Of a stretch of 10,937 nucleotides of DNA, positions 1-5,949 are shown piece after piece. The translations under genes were made by a program, and so were the position numbers. Location of the stretch: NCBI GenBank assembly GCA_026394635.1, contig JAPKXV010000429.1:1-10937 (forward strand), in the 5' to 3' direction. This DNA comes from Methanoregula sp. (GTDB lineage Archaea; Halobacteriota; Methanomicrobia; Methanomicrobiales; Methanospirillaceae). The notes beneath the pieces are model-generated. The model saw nothing but the letters and a program-made list of their open reading frames with translations, did no database searches and was not told the origin of the DNA. Numbering within the stretch: position 1 is the first letter of the stretch; the number at the start of each line of letters is the position of its first letter.

Positions 1-146
1 ATAAAATATTTTTCTAAAAGATCTTGGAGGCTTTGGCACTTGCCTTCGCCCCCGCCGCTGCCGCATCCCCCAAGAGGGGATATCTGTGGAAAAAGTTGAG
101 ATACTGGAGACTTAAAATAAAGTTTTCAACAGAGCCCTTTTTTCTT
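1..146. other. Non-coding stretch downstream of the aldolase gene
   Basis: No convincing gene is visible. The open frames here lack a plausible start or run into the aldolase gene in the wrong frame. The middle part (about 27-80) is strikingly GC-rich and sits between AT-rich flanks. It holds a small hairpin, atcccc (65-70) with ggggat (76-81) and a 5-nt loop. On the minus strand this lies after the aldolase stop and is preceded by a short T run (92-96 on the plus strand reads aaaaa), so it may be part of the 3' end of the leftward transcript. A small RNA cannot be excluded but nothing specific supports one. Confidence 0.4.
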
Positions 147-686
147 TTACTTCCTGAACCGCTCGATGAGCGCAAGCACCCGGCAGGAGTGCTCAGCGAG
201 AGATGTAAAAGTATAGGCTTCATCGAGTGTTTTCCCCGCGGCAAATGTCCCGTGCCACCGCGCAATTACTACCGGCGCATGGGCGAGCCCTGCGGCAACA
301 CTTATGGCGAGTCCATCAGTGCCCGGTGATCCCTGCACAACAGGGATTATGGGGCAGAACATCGTCCCTTCGCTATCCTGCGGTATGATTTCATCACAGA
401 CAAGCGATAGTGCCACCGCGTGGGGAGGATGAGCGTGAACAACCGCCATGCAGGGACTTGTCTTATACACTGCCCTATGGGCCCGGTACTCACTCGATGC
501 TTCTTTGGGCACATTTCCCTCCATCGGCACAAATACCAATTCACCCGGGTTATCAAGGTAGGTTCCGGACCGCTTTATGAAAAATCCCTCGTCACCTTTA
601 CGGATACTCATATTCCCAAAATTGCCGCCGATAAGGTGCTCAGCGACGAGCCGTTTTCCTATCCGTTCAAAGTCCGTAGTGTGCAT
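147..686 (-). CDS. Class II aldolase/adducin family protein (fuculose-1-phosphate aldolase-like)
   Basis: Predicted zinc-dependent cytosolic aldolase of 179 residues, close in length to the small archaeal L-fuculose-1-phosphate aldolases (about 180) and shorter than E. coli FucA (215). Visible family features are the phosphate-binding segment GGNFGNMS (residues 20-27), a catalytic Glu in SSEYRAHRAVY (E66), the zinc His pair in HAHPPHA (H84, H86) and the third zinc His in RWHGTF (H145). The ATG at 686 is backed by a strong Shine-Dalgarno, aggaggtg, six bases upstream; that site lies inside the preceding glycosylase gene, which this gene overlaps by 28 bases, so translation is probably coupled. 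In methanogens an enzyme of this type was proposed to make lactaldehyde for coenzyme F420 synthesis. That role is only suggested here, by the npdG gene two places upstream. The exact substrate (fuculose-1-P, ribulose-5-P or another) cannot be read from sequence. Confidence 0.85.
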   Translation of the reverse strand: MHTTDFERIGKRLVAEHLIGGNFGNMSIRKGDEGFFIKRSGTYLDNPGELVFVPMEGNVPKEASSEYRAHRAVYKTSPCMAVVHAHPPHAVALSLVCDEIIPQDSEGTMFCPIIPVVQGSPGTDGLAISVAAGLAHAPVVIARWHGTFAAGKTLDEAYTFTSLAEHSCRVLALIERFRK

Positions 687-1294
687 TCCTTACACCTCCT
701 TTTTCCACAATATTCCTTTGCATACTCAACGATGTGCGCGTGCACCTGCTGAAAGACCCCCGCATCGTGTGGCAGCACTTTTTCAAAAAGACTTTTTAAC
801 GCATGTCGGTTGGTTGTTATGCCGGCACACCTGCAGATCCGGTCAGTATACGCATCGATCACAAAACGGGGGCGCGAAAAACCATAGCAGAGGATGCTAT
901 CTGCGGTCTCCTCCCCAATGCCGTGTATCCCAAGAAGATTCTTTCGCAGATCATCATCGGATTGGGATGCCATTGCCCCAATGCCCCCCAATTCATCCAT
1001 CACCCGTGTTGCAAGTGATTTTAATCTGGCAGATTTTATCCTGAAAAAACCCGTGCACCGGATGGCATTTTCAAGAGTGGCATGGTCCGCATCCCTGATT
1101 GCAGCAATCGAGCACAATCCTTCGAGCCTGAGATACCGGAGGGCTTTTTCCACATTCTCCCACCGGGTCTGCGGGGTGAGAACCGCTCCAATCATCACTT
1201 CATCTGTACTCGCATTCCACCATACGATCGTCCCATATTTCCGATTGAGGAACTGCGTAACCTTTTTGACCTTAACGGAACTGGATCCCGACAT
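659..1294 (-). CDS. Endonuclease III-superfamily DNA glycosylase (COG2231/MagIII-like)
   Basis: DNA base-excision repair glycosylase of the HhH-GPD fold, 211 residues. The helix-hairpin-helix is LLGIHGIGEETAD (residues 120-132), followed by the catalytic Asp in FVIDAYTDR (D147). The position that is the catalytic Lys of endonuclease III is Glu here (GIGEETAD), which argues for a monofunctional glycosylase without lyase activity. The N-terminal segment with WW (25-26) and GAVLTPQTRWENVEKAL (36-52) is typical of the COG2231 branch that includes Helicobacter 3-methyladenine glycosylase MagIII. The C-terminus has Cys 196, 201 and 204, which look like three of the four [4Fe-4S] ligands; the protein stops at residue 211 without a fourth. 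It overlaps npdG by 23 bases at its start and the aldolase gene by 28 at its end. The damaged base it removes is not predictable. Confidence 0.82.
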   Translation of the reverse strand: MSGSSSVKVKKVTQFLNRKYGTIVWWNASTDEVMIGAVLTPQTRWENVEKALRYLRLEGLCSIAAIRDADHATLENAIRCTGFFRIKSARLKSLATRVMDELGGIGAMASQSDDDLRKNLLGIHGIGEETADSILCYGFSRPRFVIDAYTDRICRCAGITTNRHALKSLFEKVLPHDAGVFQQVHAHIVEYAKEYCGKRRCKECTLRTLNG

Positions 1295-1925
1295 CCCTCA
1301 TCCTGTTATAGCGTGCGATGTTGAGCAGAAGCGGGGTGAGTGACTCTACCATTGCAGATACCGCGAGCGGGCCGGCATCGAAGGCATGAAGCTTTGAGAC
1401 TTTGTCCACAATTTCCATCACCTGTCTCTTTGCACCGGCATCATCCCCGCATACCGGAACCGAATAGTCCAGTTCCTCATCAAGCGCCCTCCATTTATTC
1501 GCGGCAATCGTGTTGAACGCAGAACAGACCCTTGCACTTTTTGGAAGCATTTTCTGCACCAGCAATGCTGCCGAACCCTCGGGAGGCGGAACAAAGGTAA
1601 AGAAATCGCGCTTCTCCATCGGGTTTACGGGGCTCACGACAATTTTATCTTCAAACCCTGTCAGTGTGGCAAGCGTCGAAGCGAGATGCTTGAAGGGGAT
1701 GGCAAGAATGACCACATCAGCTCCATCCACTGCTTCCTGGTTAGGTACCCCACTGCAGCGACAGGATACCACCCCCCGGGTCTGCAGAATATCCATGCAG
1801 CACGTGCTGGCAGAGACCGCCTTATCCGGCTCCCGTGAACCGATAATGACTTCAAAATCGGAGGCCAAGCGCATCGCCATGCCCTCACCGATGTCACCGG
1901 TACCTCCGACAATGCCGATCTTCAC
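1272..1925 (-). CDS. npdG: F420H2:NADP+ oxidoreductase (NADPH-dependent F420 reductase)
   Basis: Transfers hydride between reduced coenzyme F420 and NADP+, supplying NADPH in methanogens; cytosolic, 217 residues, full length for the family. The N-terminal Rossmann motif is GGTGDIGEG (residues 7-15). SR at 30-31 is the usual NADP-phosphate-binding pair. Family-typical blocks follow: VILAIPF (72-78), IVVSP (95-99), VPVCGDD, then DAGPL and SLTPLLLNI near the C-terminus. The start is a GTG at 1925, one base after the thioredoxin stop; it begins exactly at the MKIGIVGG strand expected of this family. The 3' end overlaps the glycosylase gene by 23 bases. Oddity: residue 138 is Asn (SAFNTIAA), where the Archaeoglobus enzyme, as I remember its sequence, has a His (SALHTIPA); the following Ile is kept (I140). 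There is also a Cys-rich stretch at residues 42-57. Confidence 0.93.
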   Translation of the reverse strand: MKIGIVGGTGDIGEGMAMRLASDFEVIIGSREPDKAVSASTCCMDILQTRGVVSCRCSGVPNQEAVDGADVVILAIPFKHLASTLATLTGFEDKIVVSPVNPMEKRDFFTFVPPPEGSAALLVQKMLPKSARVCSAFNTIAANKWRALDEELDYSVPVCGDDAGAKRQVMEIVDKVSKLHAFDAGPLAVSAMVESLTPLLLNIARYNRMRDVGIQFR

Positions 1926-1926
1926 C

Positions 1927-2199
1927 CTATCCCACCAGCGGTTTTAAGAGTTTTTCAAGGGTTGCCACATCGGTGACACCCTCCATCATCTGGACAACCT
2001 TCCCGTCTTTTTCGATGATCAATGTCGGGACAACGCGTATCTGGAATTTTTCAGCTAGGTCCATGTGCTGGTCGACATCGACCTTTTTGATCTCAACAGA
2101 ATCACCCATCTTCTTTCCCAGTTCCTCGAGGATTGGCGTCTGTATCCTGCAGGGGCCGCACCACGTGGCAAAAAAGTCATACAATACCGGTCTGGTCAT
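1927..2199 (-). CDS. Small thioredoxin with CGPC active site
   Basis: Cytosolic thiol-disulfide oxidoreductase of 90 residues. The active site is WCGPC (residues 13-17, redox Cys 14 and 17) and the cis-proline is in VVPTL (P58). The protein starts directly at the strand leading into the active site and lacks the N-terminal strand and helix of E. coli thioredoxin (108 residues), as in small archaeal thioredoxins. The ATG has no Shine-Dalgarno; a T-rich TATA-like box lies about 26 bases upstream, which suggests a leaderless transcript. It is the first gene of the compact thioredoxin-npdG-glycosylase-aldolase unit. Its electron donor is unknown; the adjacent npdG could supply NADPH for an NADPH-dependent reductase, but methanogens also use ferredoxin- or F420-linked thioredoxin reductases. 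Confidence 0.93.
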   Translation of the reverse strand: MTRPVLYDFFATWCGPCRIQTPILEELGKKMGDSVEIKKVDVDQHMDLAEKFQIRVVPTLIIEKDGKVVQMMEGVTDVATLEKLLKPLVG

Positions 2200-2220
2200 T
2201 TTTTCCCGGAAGAATTGTCG

Positions 2221-2230
2221 ATAAAAAAAG
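2221..2230 (-). promoter_or_regulatory. T-rich TATA-like box for thioredoxin, also a possible secD terminator
   Basis: On the minus strand the sequence reads ctttttttat, with seven T in a row (2229-2223). Its centre lies about 26 bases upstream of the thioredoxin ATG, the usual archaeal TATA-to-start distance, so a leaderless transcript is plausible. The same T run lies about 21 bases after the secD stop codon. Oligo-T tracts terminate archaeal transcription, so this element may also end the secFD transcript. Both readings are inference from position. Confidence 0.45.
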
Positions 2231-2249
2231 GGATAAAGGTATGCACTTG

Positions 2250-3716
2250 TTATTTTGAGAGGATCGCCATGATGATGCGCCCGTACGCAGGACGGGTTAC
2301 CAGTACGCCCACAAGAACACCCATAATGGTGATGAGGGCAAAACCTTTCAGGGTTGAAAGGTCCATGAGCGCAAGGGGAACCATGGCGATAATCACCGTT
2401 GCTGCGGCAACAACAATGATGCTCAGAGCTCGTGCAAGTCTCTTTAAGTACAGGTTCGGCGACGGTACCTTCCCTTCATGAAGAATCTCATCAGTGATCA
2501 CGACCAGCTGGTCGATCCCTGTACCAAGAACTGCGATAAGCCCTGCAATGGTGGGCAGGTCCATCTGGAACCTGATGAGACTGATGAACCCCAGCAGGAT
2601 AATAATCTCCGACGCGTTGATCAGTACCATCGGGAGGACTATGCTGGGTTCACGGTACCGATAGAAGATGACAACCCCCACAGTAATCAGGGCAAGGATC
2701 CCTGCAAGGATGCACATCAGCTTGAAATGTTCGCCCAGTGGTGCGGATTGCGAACCCGAACCGGCAACGGTCACATCAACAGGCAATGCCCCAGCCCTGA
2801 GATGGATTTCAAGGTTGGTTGCCTGCTGCATCCCATTCTTTCCTTGTCCTGTCGAAGCAAAGAGCTGGCGGATGTTTTCAGTCTGTACTTTACCAGCAAG
2901 ATCATCGGACAGGGGCGCTGAATAGACCGTATTGTTATCCAGCAGCATGACCAGGTGGTGCTTGGACGGATCAACCGTTGCCCCGTATTTGATCGCAGAA
3001 TCGCGGAATGCACCGGCACCGGCACTGCTCAGGGTGAACCCGACACCCCACGTGTTGCTACCCACGGGTTCCTGTGCGGGGTTCTGCACGCTTGTGATAG
3101 AATCGCCATACAGGACGTGCTCCGTCTCGTTTCCCGTGGTCTGGATCCGGATCTCGAACTTGCCTTGTTTTCCGACAATCGCCTGAGCCTGGTTCATGTC
3201 AACACCGGCGAGCTCGACGCGGACATAGCGTGCTACATTGTTGAGGCCGGTGAGCGTGTTCACCTTTGCGTCCTTGGTCCCAAGGGTATTTATCTTGTTT
3301 TCAAGGATCCGCTTCACATCATCTGCGGTCGTCTTTGATACACCGGGTTGATATGATGTGACTTTTCCTCCGGAGGCTTCGACAAGCGCGGTCAGATCTT
3401 CCTGGTTGTAGAATTTCCGTATCTCAAGATGGTTTGCATCGATAACCTGAACTTCGGTATCGAGCTTTTTGGAGAGGTCTGATTCGAACTCGCTGAGGAC
3501 CCGGTCAGTCGTAAATCCGATGACTTCGGCACGGAACTCAAGCTGCAACCATGCCCCCTGCTGGAGGTCAAGTCCGAACTGGAGGTTCCCCTCCACACCT
3601 TTCTGGGGATTAAAAGTGGGGAAGAAGTAGATGGCAACCAATGACCCCACAACAAGGATGATGAGCATTGCGACACGCCAGTCAGAGAGGAGTGTTTTCA
3701 GTTCCTTTGAGTTCAT
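2250..3716 (-). CDS. secD: Protein-export membrane protein SecD, archaeal type
   Basis: Large subunit of the SecDF accessory complex, which sits in the cytoplasmic membrane and helps the SecYE translocase release and fold exported proteins. I take 488 residues with start at the ATG 3716: it overlaps the secF stop as ATGA and has a perfect AGGAGG six bases upstream, so the in-frame ATG nine codons earlier is not used. Topology by eye: one N-terminal membrane helix (about 15-32), a large external domain (33-330), then five helices (about 333-352, 359-381, 388-408, 430-451, 458-478). The family motif after helix 1 reads FGLDLQQGAW (47-56), where GLDL is usually followed by x-G-G. The helix 4 motif is GTGID (398-402), with D402 in the place of the functionally important membrane aspartate. 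Confidence 0.93.
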   Translation of the reverse strand: MNSKELKTLLSDWRVAMLIILVVGSLVAIYFFPTFNPQKGVEGNLQFGLDLQQGAWLQLEFRAEVIGFTTDRVLSEFESDLSKKLDTEVQVIDANHLEIRKFYNQEDLTALVEASGGKVTSYQPGVSKTTADDVKRILENKINTLGTKDAKVNTLTGLNNVARYVRVELAGVDMNQAQAIVGKQGKFEIRIQTTGNETEHVLYGDSITSVQNPAQEPVGSNTWGVGFTLSSAGAGAFRDSAIKYGATVDPSKHHLVMLLDNNTVYSAPLSDDLAGKVQTENIRQLFASTGQGKNGMQQATNLEIHLRAGALPVDVTVAGSGSQSAPLGEHFKLMCILAGILALITVGVVIFYRYREPSIVLPMVLINASEIIILLGFISLIRFQMDLPTIAGLIAVLGTGIDQLVVITDEILHEGKVPSPNLYLKRLARALSIIVVAAATVIIAMVPLALMDLSTLKGFALITIMGVLVGVLVTRPAYGRIIMAILSK

Positions 3717-4567
3717 TTTCCGCCTCCTTTCTGGACATACCATTTCAGGATTCCTACATTGGTAAGCCAGGTATTCAGGACATCAAAAGCAAGCCCGATG
3801 AGGAGCACGGCAGAAATCTCCATGATGATCTGCACCTGCCCGAACCATGAAACAAGAAACATCGCAGTTGCAGCGGCAAACGTTGTCGAAGTCATGATGA
3901 TGCCCGTGTGAAACGCACCCTGTAATTTTTCGTTCAGCTTGCCCTGCCTTTTTAACACACGGTTTGTCAGCAGGATATCACTATCGACAGAATACCCGAT
4001 CAGCATCAGGAGTGCAGCAGTCGTACCCAGCGAGAGCGGAATCCCGACAATATTCATGAGGGCTGCAGTCATTACCATGTCTGCAAAAGCGGAAAGGACC
4101 ACCGCACACGACGGGACAAAAGTGCGGAAAGAGACGAAAACTACAATCGACATCCCGATAAAGGAGAGTATCAGCGCGATGACCGCCTGGGACTGGAGGG
4201 TTTTTCCGAAGGATTCCCCAATCTGGTCAACCTTCGCATCAGGATACTTCTGGTTGATCAAAGCGGTTAGTGCCTGGTATTTTGCATCATCCATTGTCCC
4301 GAACCTGATGAATTTTCCATTATTCACTCCTTCGCCTATATCGAGAAGAGGATATCCGGTGAATGCAGCCTGGATCTGCTCTTTAGTGTCGGTAGTAATG
4401 ACTGTAACCGCTGTACCCCCTGAAAAATCAATACCCGGTGTCACCGGCATCCCCGTCGATGCCATGTTGAGCGCGAGCAACACCAGTGATATCGCCAGGA
4501 GGATGAGCGGGATGATCACCAGCTGCTGTGGCGAATATTTTTCAATATTGTAATTGATCAATCCCAT
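3713..4567 (-). CDS. secF: Protein-export membrane protein SecF, archaeal type
   Basis: Small subunit of the SecDF complex in the cytoplasmic membrane, 284 residues from the ATG at 4567. Order of parts: helix 1 (about 15-35), the signature GIDFSGGT (45-52), a small external domain (52-125), then five helices (about 128-147, 150-172, 180-200, 222-240, 246-266). The helix 4 motif GYSVDSDILLTNR (191-203) is characteristic of SecF and carries the conserved membrane aspartates. The open frame extends 37 codons upstream, but that extension is not SecF-like and contains the likely TATA box. With the start at 4567 the TATA centre lies about 29 bases upstream and no Shine-Dalgarno is seen, which fits a leaderless or nearly leaderless transcript. 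secF precedes secD and overlaps it by four bases, which is the common euryarchaeal order. Confidence 0.92.
   Translation of the reverse strand: MGLINYNIEKYSPQQLVIIPLILLAISLVLLALNMASTGMPVTPGIDFSGGTAVTVITTDTKEQIQAAFTGYPLLDIGEGVNNGKFIRFGTMDDAKYQALTALINQKYPDAKVDQIGESFGKTLQSQAVIALILSFIGMSIVVFVSFRTFVPSCAVVLSAFADMVMTAALMNIVGIPLSLGTTAALLMLIGYSVDSDILLTNRVLKRQGKLNEKLQGAFHTGIIMTSTTFAAATAMFLVSWFGQVQIIMEISAVLLIGLAFDVLNTWLTNVGILKWYVQKGGGK
3723..3728 (-). promoter_or_regulatory. Shine-Dalgarno that fixes the secD start
   Basis: On the minus strand the six bases read AGGAGG and end six bases before the ATG at 3716. The site lies within the last codons of secF. It decides between this ATG and an in-frame ATG at 3743, which has no comparable signal. 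Confidence 0.75.
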
Positions 4568-4591
4568 GCCATAATCATCTGTCCATGAACG

Positions 4592-4600
4592 ATTATAATA
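4592..4600 (-). promoter_or_regulatory. TATA box of the secFD operon
   Basis: On the minus strand tattataat, centred about 29 bases before the secF ATG. Spacing to the start codon fits an archaeal promoter with an mRNA starting at or just before the ATG. Assignment rests on sequence and spacing only. Confidence 0.55.
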
Positions 4601-4626
4601 GTAACACGTTGCAGGTGCATTGACAG

Positions 4627-4647
4627 TCCTCTTATTATTAAAGAGGA
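4627..4647. repeat. Perfect 7-bp inverted repeat in the divergent promoter region
   Basis: The arms tcctctt (4627-4633) and aagagga (4641-4647) are perfect reverse complements separated by seven bases, attatta. The element lies about 60-80 bases upstream of the secF start, beyond the TATA box, where an activator or repressor could bind. It could also fold as a hairpin if transcribed. No function is known to me. Confidence 0.6.
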
Positions 4648-4751
4648 TTCCGATTAACTGCATTAAATGTGGATTCAACTCACATATTCACGACGAAGTT
4701 TTGATTGAGACTCCATCTAAAAATGGGGTTTTTCGAAATCCTCTAAAGATA

Positions 4752-4796
4752 AGCACAATTGCGCAGAAAATTCTTGTGTCAGCATAAATTGGCGCA
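4752..4796. repeat. Imperfect direct repeat upstream of the DUF2551 promoter
   Basis: Two copies of nearly the same sequence: agcacaattgcgca (4752-4765) and agcataaattggcgca (4781-4796). They start 29 bases apart, close to three helical turns, and end about 37 bases before the rightward TATA box. The spacing on one DNA face and the position suggest a pair of regulator-binding sites for the gene at 4868; this is inference. Confidence 0.45.
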
Positions 4797-4832
4797 AGTA
4801 TCAAACGGGGATTTTAAAATGCAGCAAATCAA

Positions 4833-4844
4833 AAAATATATATA
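4833..4844 (+). promoter_or_regulatory. TATA box of the DUF2551 gene
   Basis: The sequence aaaatatatata is the clearest TATA-like element in the window, centred about 29 bases before the ATG at 4868, with an A-rich stretch just upstream as expected for a B-recognition element. No Shine-Dalgarno precedes the ATG, so the transcript is probably leaderless. Confidence 0.65.
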
Positions 4845-4867
4845 GAGAATGTTTAGAAATTCAAAGT

Positions 4868-5179
4868 ATGAGATCTCCCCACGAGATCAAAAGAGTTATC
4901 GAGACACGCCTCAGGTCCTATATCTCACGAGACAGGACGGGTATCCGGAGGGAACTTCTCCGGCTCTTTGTGCGTATCAAATCGATGACGATCGCTGAAC
5001 TTGTAGTAGAACTCGAAAAACATTTTTCCGTCACATTTCATAAGATTGCATCGATGGTTGGCATTATTGCTTCCCGTATCGGTATTTTGCGCGTCACAAA
5101 GAGCCCGGACGGCGTGAGTTCATATGAACTCAAGGACAAGTATATCGACGTTGTGGTGAGGATCGTCGGAGTCAGTTGA
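4868..5179 (+). CDS. DUF2551 family protein, possible winged-helix regulator
   Basis: Small basic protein of 103 residues that I recognise as the archaeal DUF2551 family, known mainly from methanogens and without an assigned function. It is largely helical up to about residue 75: RELLRLFVRIKSMTIAELVVELEKHFSVTFHKIASMVGIIASRIGILRV reads like a helix-turn-helix region (about 28-76), followed by a short beta-like segment, VTKSPDGVSSYELKD, that could be a wing. This points to nucleic-acid binding but is not proof. The ATG at 4868 sits about 29 bases after a strong TATA box without a ribosome binding site, which suggests a leaderless mRNA. There is a 55-base gap to the next gene. A role as regulator of the divergent operons is possible but unproven. 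Confidence 0.8.
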   Translation: MRSPHEIKRVIETRLRSYISRDRTGIRRELLRLFVRIKSMTIAELVVELEKHFSVTFHKIASMVGIIASRIGILRVTKSPDGVSSYELKDKYIDVVVRIVGVS

Positions 5180-5195
5180 TCCGGACAATCAACCA

Positions 5196-5208
5196 TAACA
5201 ATTTTTAG
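5196..5208 (+). promoter_or_regulatory. Possible promoter ahead of the CxxC protein gene
   Basis: The AT-rich stretch taacaatttttag lies about 30 bases before the ATG at 5235 and could act as a TATA box. A 6-bp inverted repeat (tgctca at 5209-5214, tgagca at 5227-5232) follows, between this element and the start codon. Both are weak signals, and the gene could equally be read from the DUF2551 promoter. Confidence 0.3.
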
Positions 5209-5234
5209 TGCTCATGGCGTAATTAGTGAGCATC

Positions 5235-5507
5235 ATGTATACATTTACAGAAGAGAGCACACTGTTAAATGATGTAATCATTGCCCCCGAAGTGCTCGAC
5301 TATATCAACAAACGCAGCTGTGATTTCCGTATCTGCACCTCCTGCGGCGGCCCGATATTATTGCCCACACGGGTGAAACCTCCGAAAAAATCAGACCTCT
5401 TGGTACAGGCCGGCAACCACACGGTATATATCTCCATTCACCAGGCGCGCTATCTTCATGCAATCGGAATGGACATGATCCCTTTTTTTGATGAACCGTA
5501 TGGTTAA
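5235..5507 (+). CDS. Uncharacterised small CxxC protein
   Basis: A 90-residue protein that I cannot place in a named family. It has a Cys cluster CDFRICTSCGG (Cys 29, 34 and 37 counting from the ATG at 5235), which resembles one knuckle of a zinc ribbon, and a few His residues further on (SIHQARYLHAIG). No second Cys pair is present, so metal binding would need His or acidic ligands, or a dimer. The C-terminus is acidic. The GTG at 5226 is an alternative start, three codons longer; neither start has a Shine-Dalgarno. The gene ends 14 bases before archease, so it is probably co-transcribed with archease and rtcB, which hints at an RNA-related role but does not show one. Confidence 0.72.
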   Translation: MYTFTEESTLLNDVIIAPEVLDYINKRSCDFRICTSCGGPILLPTRVKPPKKSDLLVQAGNHTVYISIHQARYLHAIGMDMIPFFDEPYG

Positions 5508-5521
5508 GGACAAGAGGACAC

Positions 5522-5929
5522 ATGAGTTTTAAGGAAATTTCCCATACCGCTGATGTGAAGATTCAAGCCCGCGCACCAACCCTTGAATCTCTTTTTTCTG
5601 AAACGTGCAATGCATTGATGCAGGTAATGTATGGCACATCACGCAAAGGGCTGAATAAAAGAGAGATCGTCGTCACTTCAGACGATACCGAGTCGTTGCT
5701 CCTTGAATTCCTTTCAGAAGTCCTTTTTGTATCTGAAGTAGAGGGAATAGTTTTTTCAGCTGCACGAGTCAGGATCAACGGATCGAACCTGCAGGCAGAA
5801 ATGGAGGGGGAACCCTTCAACAAGGACAGACACGCACAAGGGACTGAGGTGAAGGGTATCTCATACTCCGGGCTTTCAATCCGGCAGGATGCGAATGGCT
5901 ATATGGTGGACATCTTATTTGATGTATAG
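5522..5929 (+). CDS. Archease, RtcB activator
   Basis: Small cofactor protein (135 residues, normal length) that speeds guanylylation and turnover of the RNA ligase RtcB and broadens its nucleotide use. Family marks are HTADV near the N-terminus (D11), the helix LLLEFLSEVLFVSE (59-72), EVKGISYSGL (109-118) and the C-terminal ILFDV (D134). D11 and D134 correspond to the acidic residues thought to bind a metal ion, and K111 to a Lys needed in the human protein; this mapping is mine. The residue that is often His in the ITYHGL-like segment is Ser here (S116). The ATG at 5522 follows a weak purine-rich site (agagg, 5513-5517). Its partner gene rtcB starts 20 bases downstream, the classic archaeal arrangement. 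Confidence 0.94.
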   Translation: MSFKEISHTADVKIQARAPTLESLFSETCNALMQVMYGTSRKGLNKREIVVTSDDTESLLLEFLSEVLFVSEVEGIVFSAARVRINGSNLQAEMEGEPFNKDRHAQGTEVKGISYSGLSIRQDANGYMVDILFDV

Positions 5930-5949
5930 GAAGGAGTGGAGTCAGCCGG

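Larger units (their letters stand above)
4568..4867. other. Divergent intergenic region between secF and the DUF2551 gene
   Basis: This 300-base AT-rich stretch has no credible gene. It carries outward-facing TATA-like boxes at both ends (4592-4600 leftward, 4833-4844 rightward), a perfect inverted repeat near the secF side (4627-4647) and an imperfect direct repeat near the middle (4752-4796). It is the only long non-coding region in the window and the place where the direction of all genes switches. Confidence 0.75.

Noticed and set aside
24..329. Ala-rich open frame at the left edge
   Set aside because: It starts at a TTG without a ribosome binding site, its Ala run comes from the GC-rich patch, and it then runs antisense through the aldolase gene.
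3939..4553. A 204-codon plus-strand open frame opposite secF
   Set aside because: It is antisense to a clear SecF, has no family features and no ribosome binding site, and its composition mirrors the membrane protein on the other strand.
4568..4678. 37-codon N-terminal extension of secF
   Set aside because: It would place the TATA box and inverted repeat inside the gene, and the added residues do not resemble SecF N-termini.
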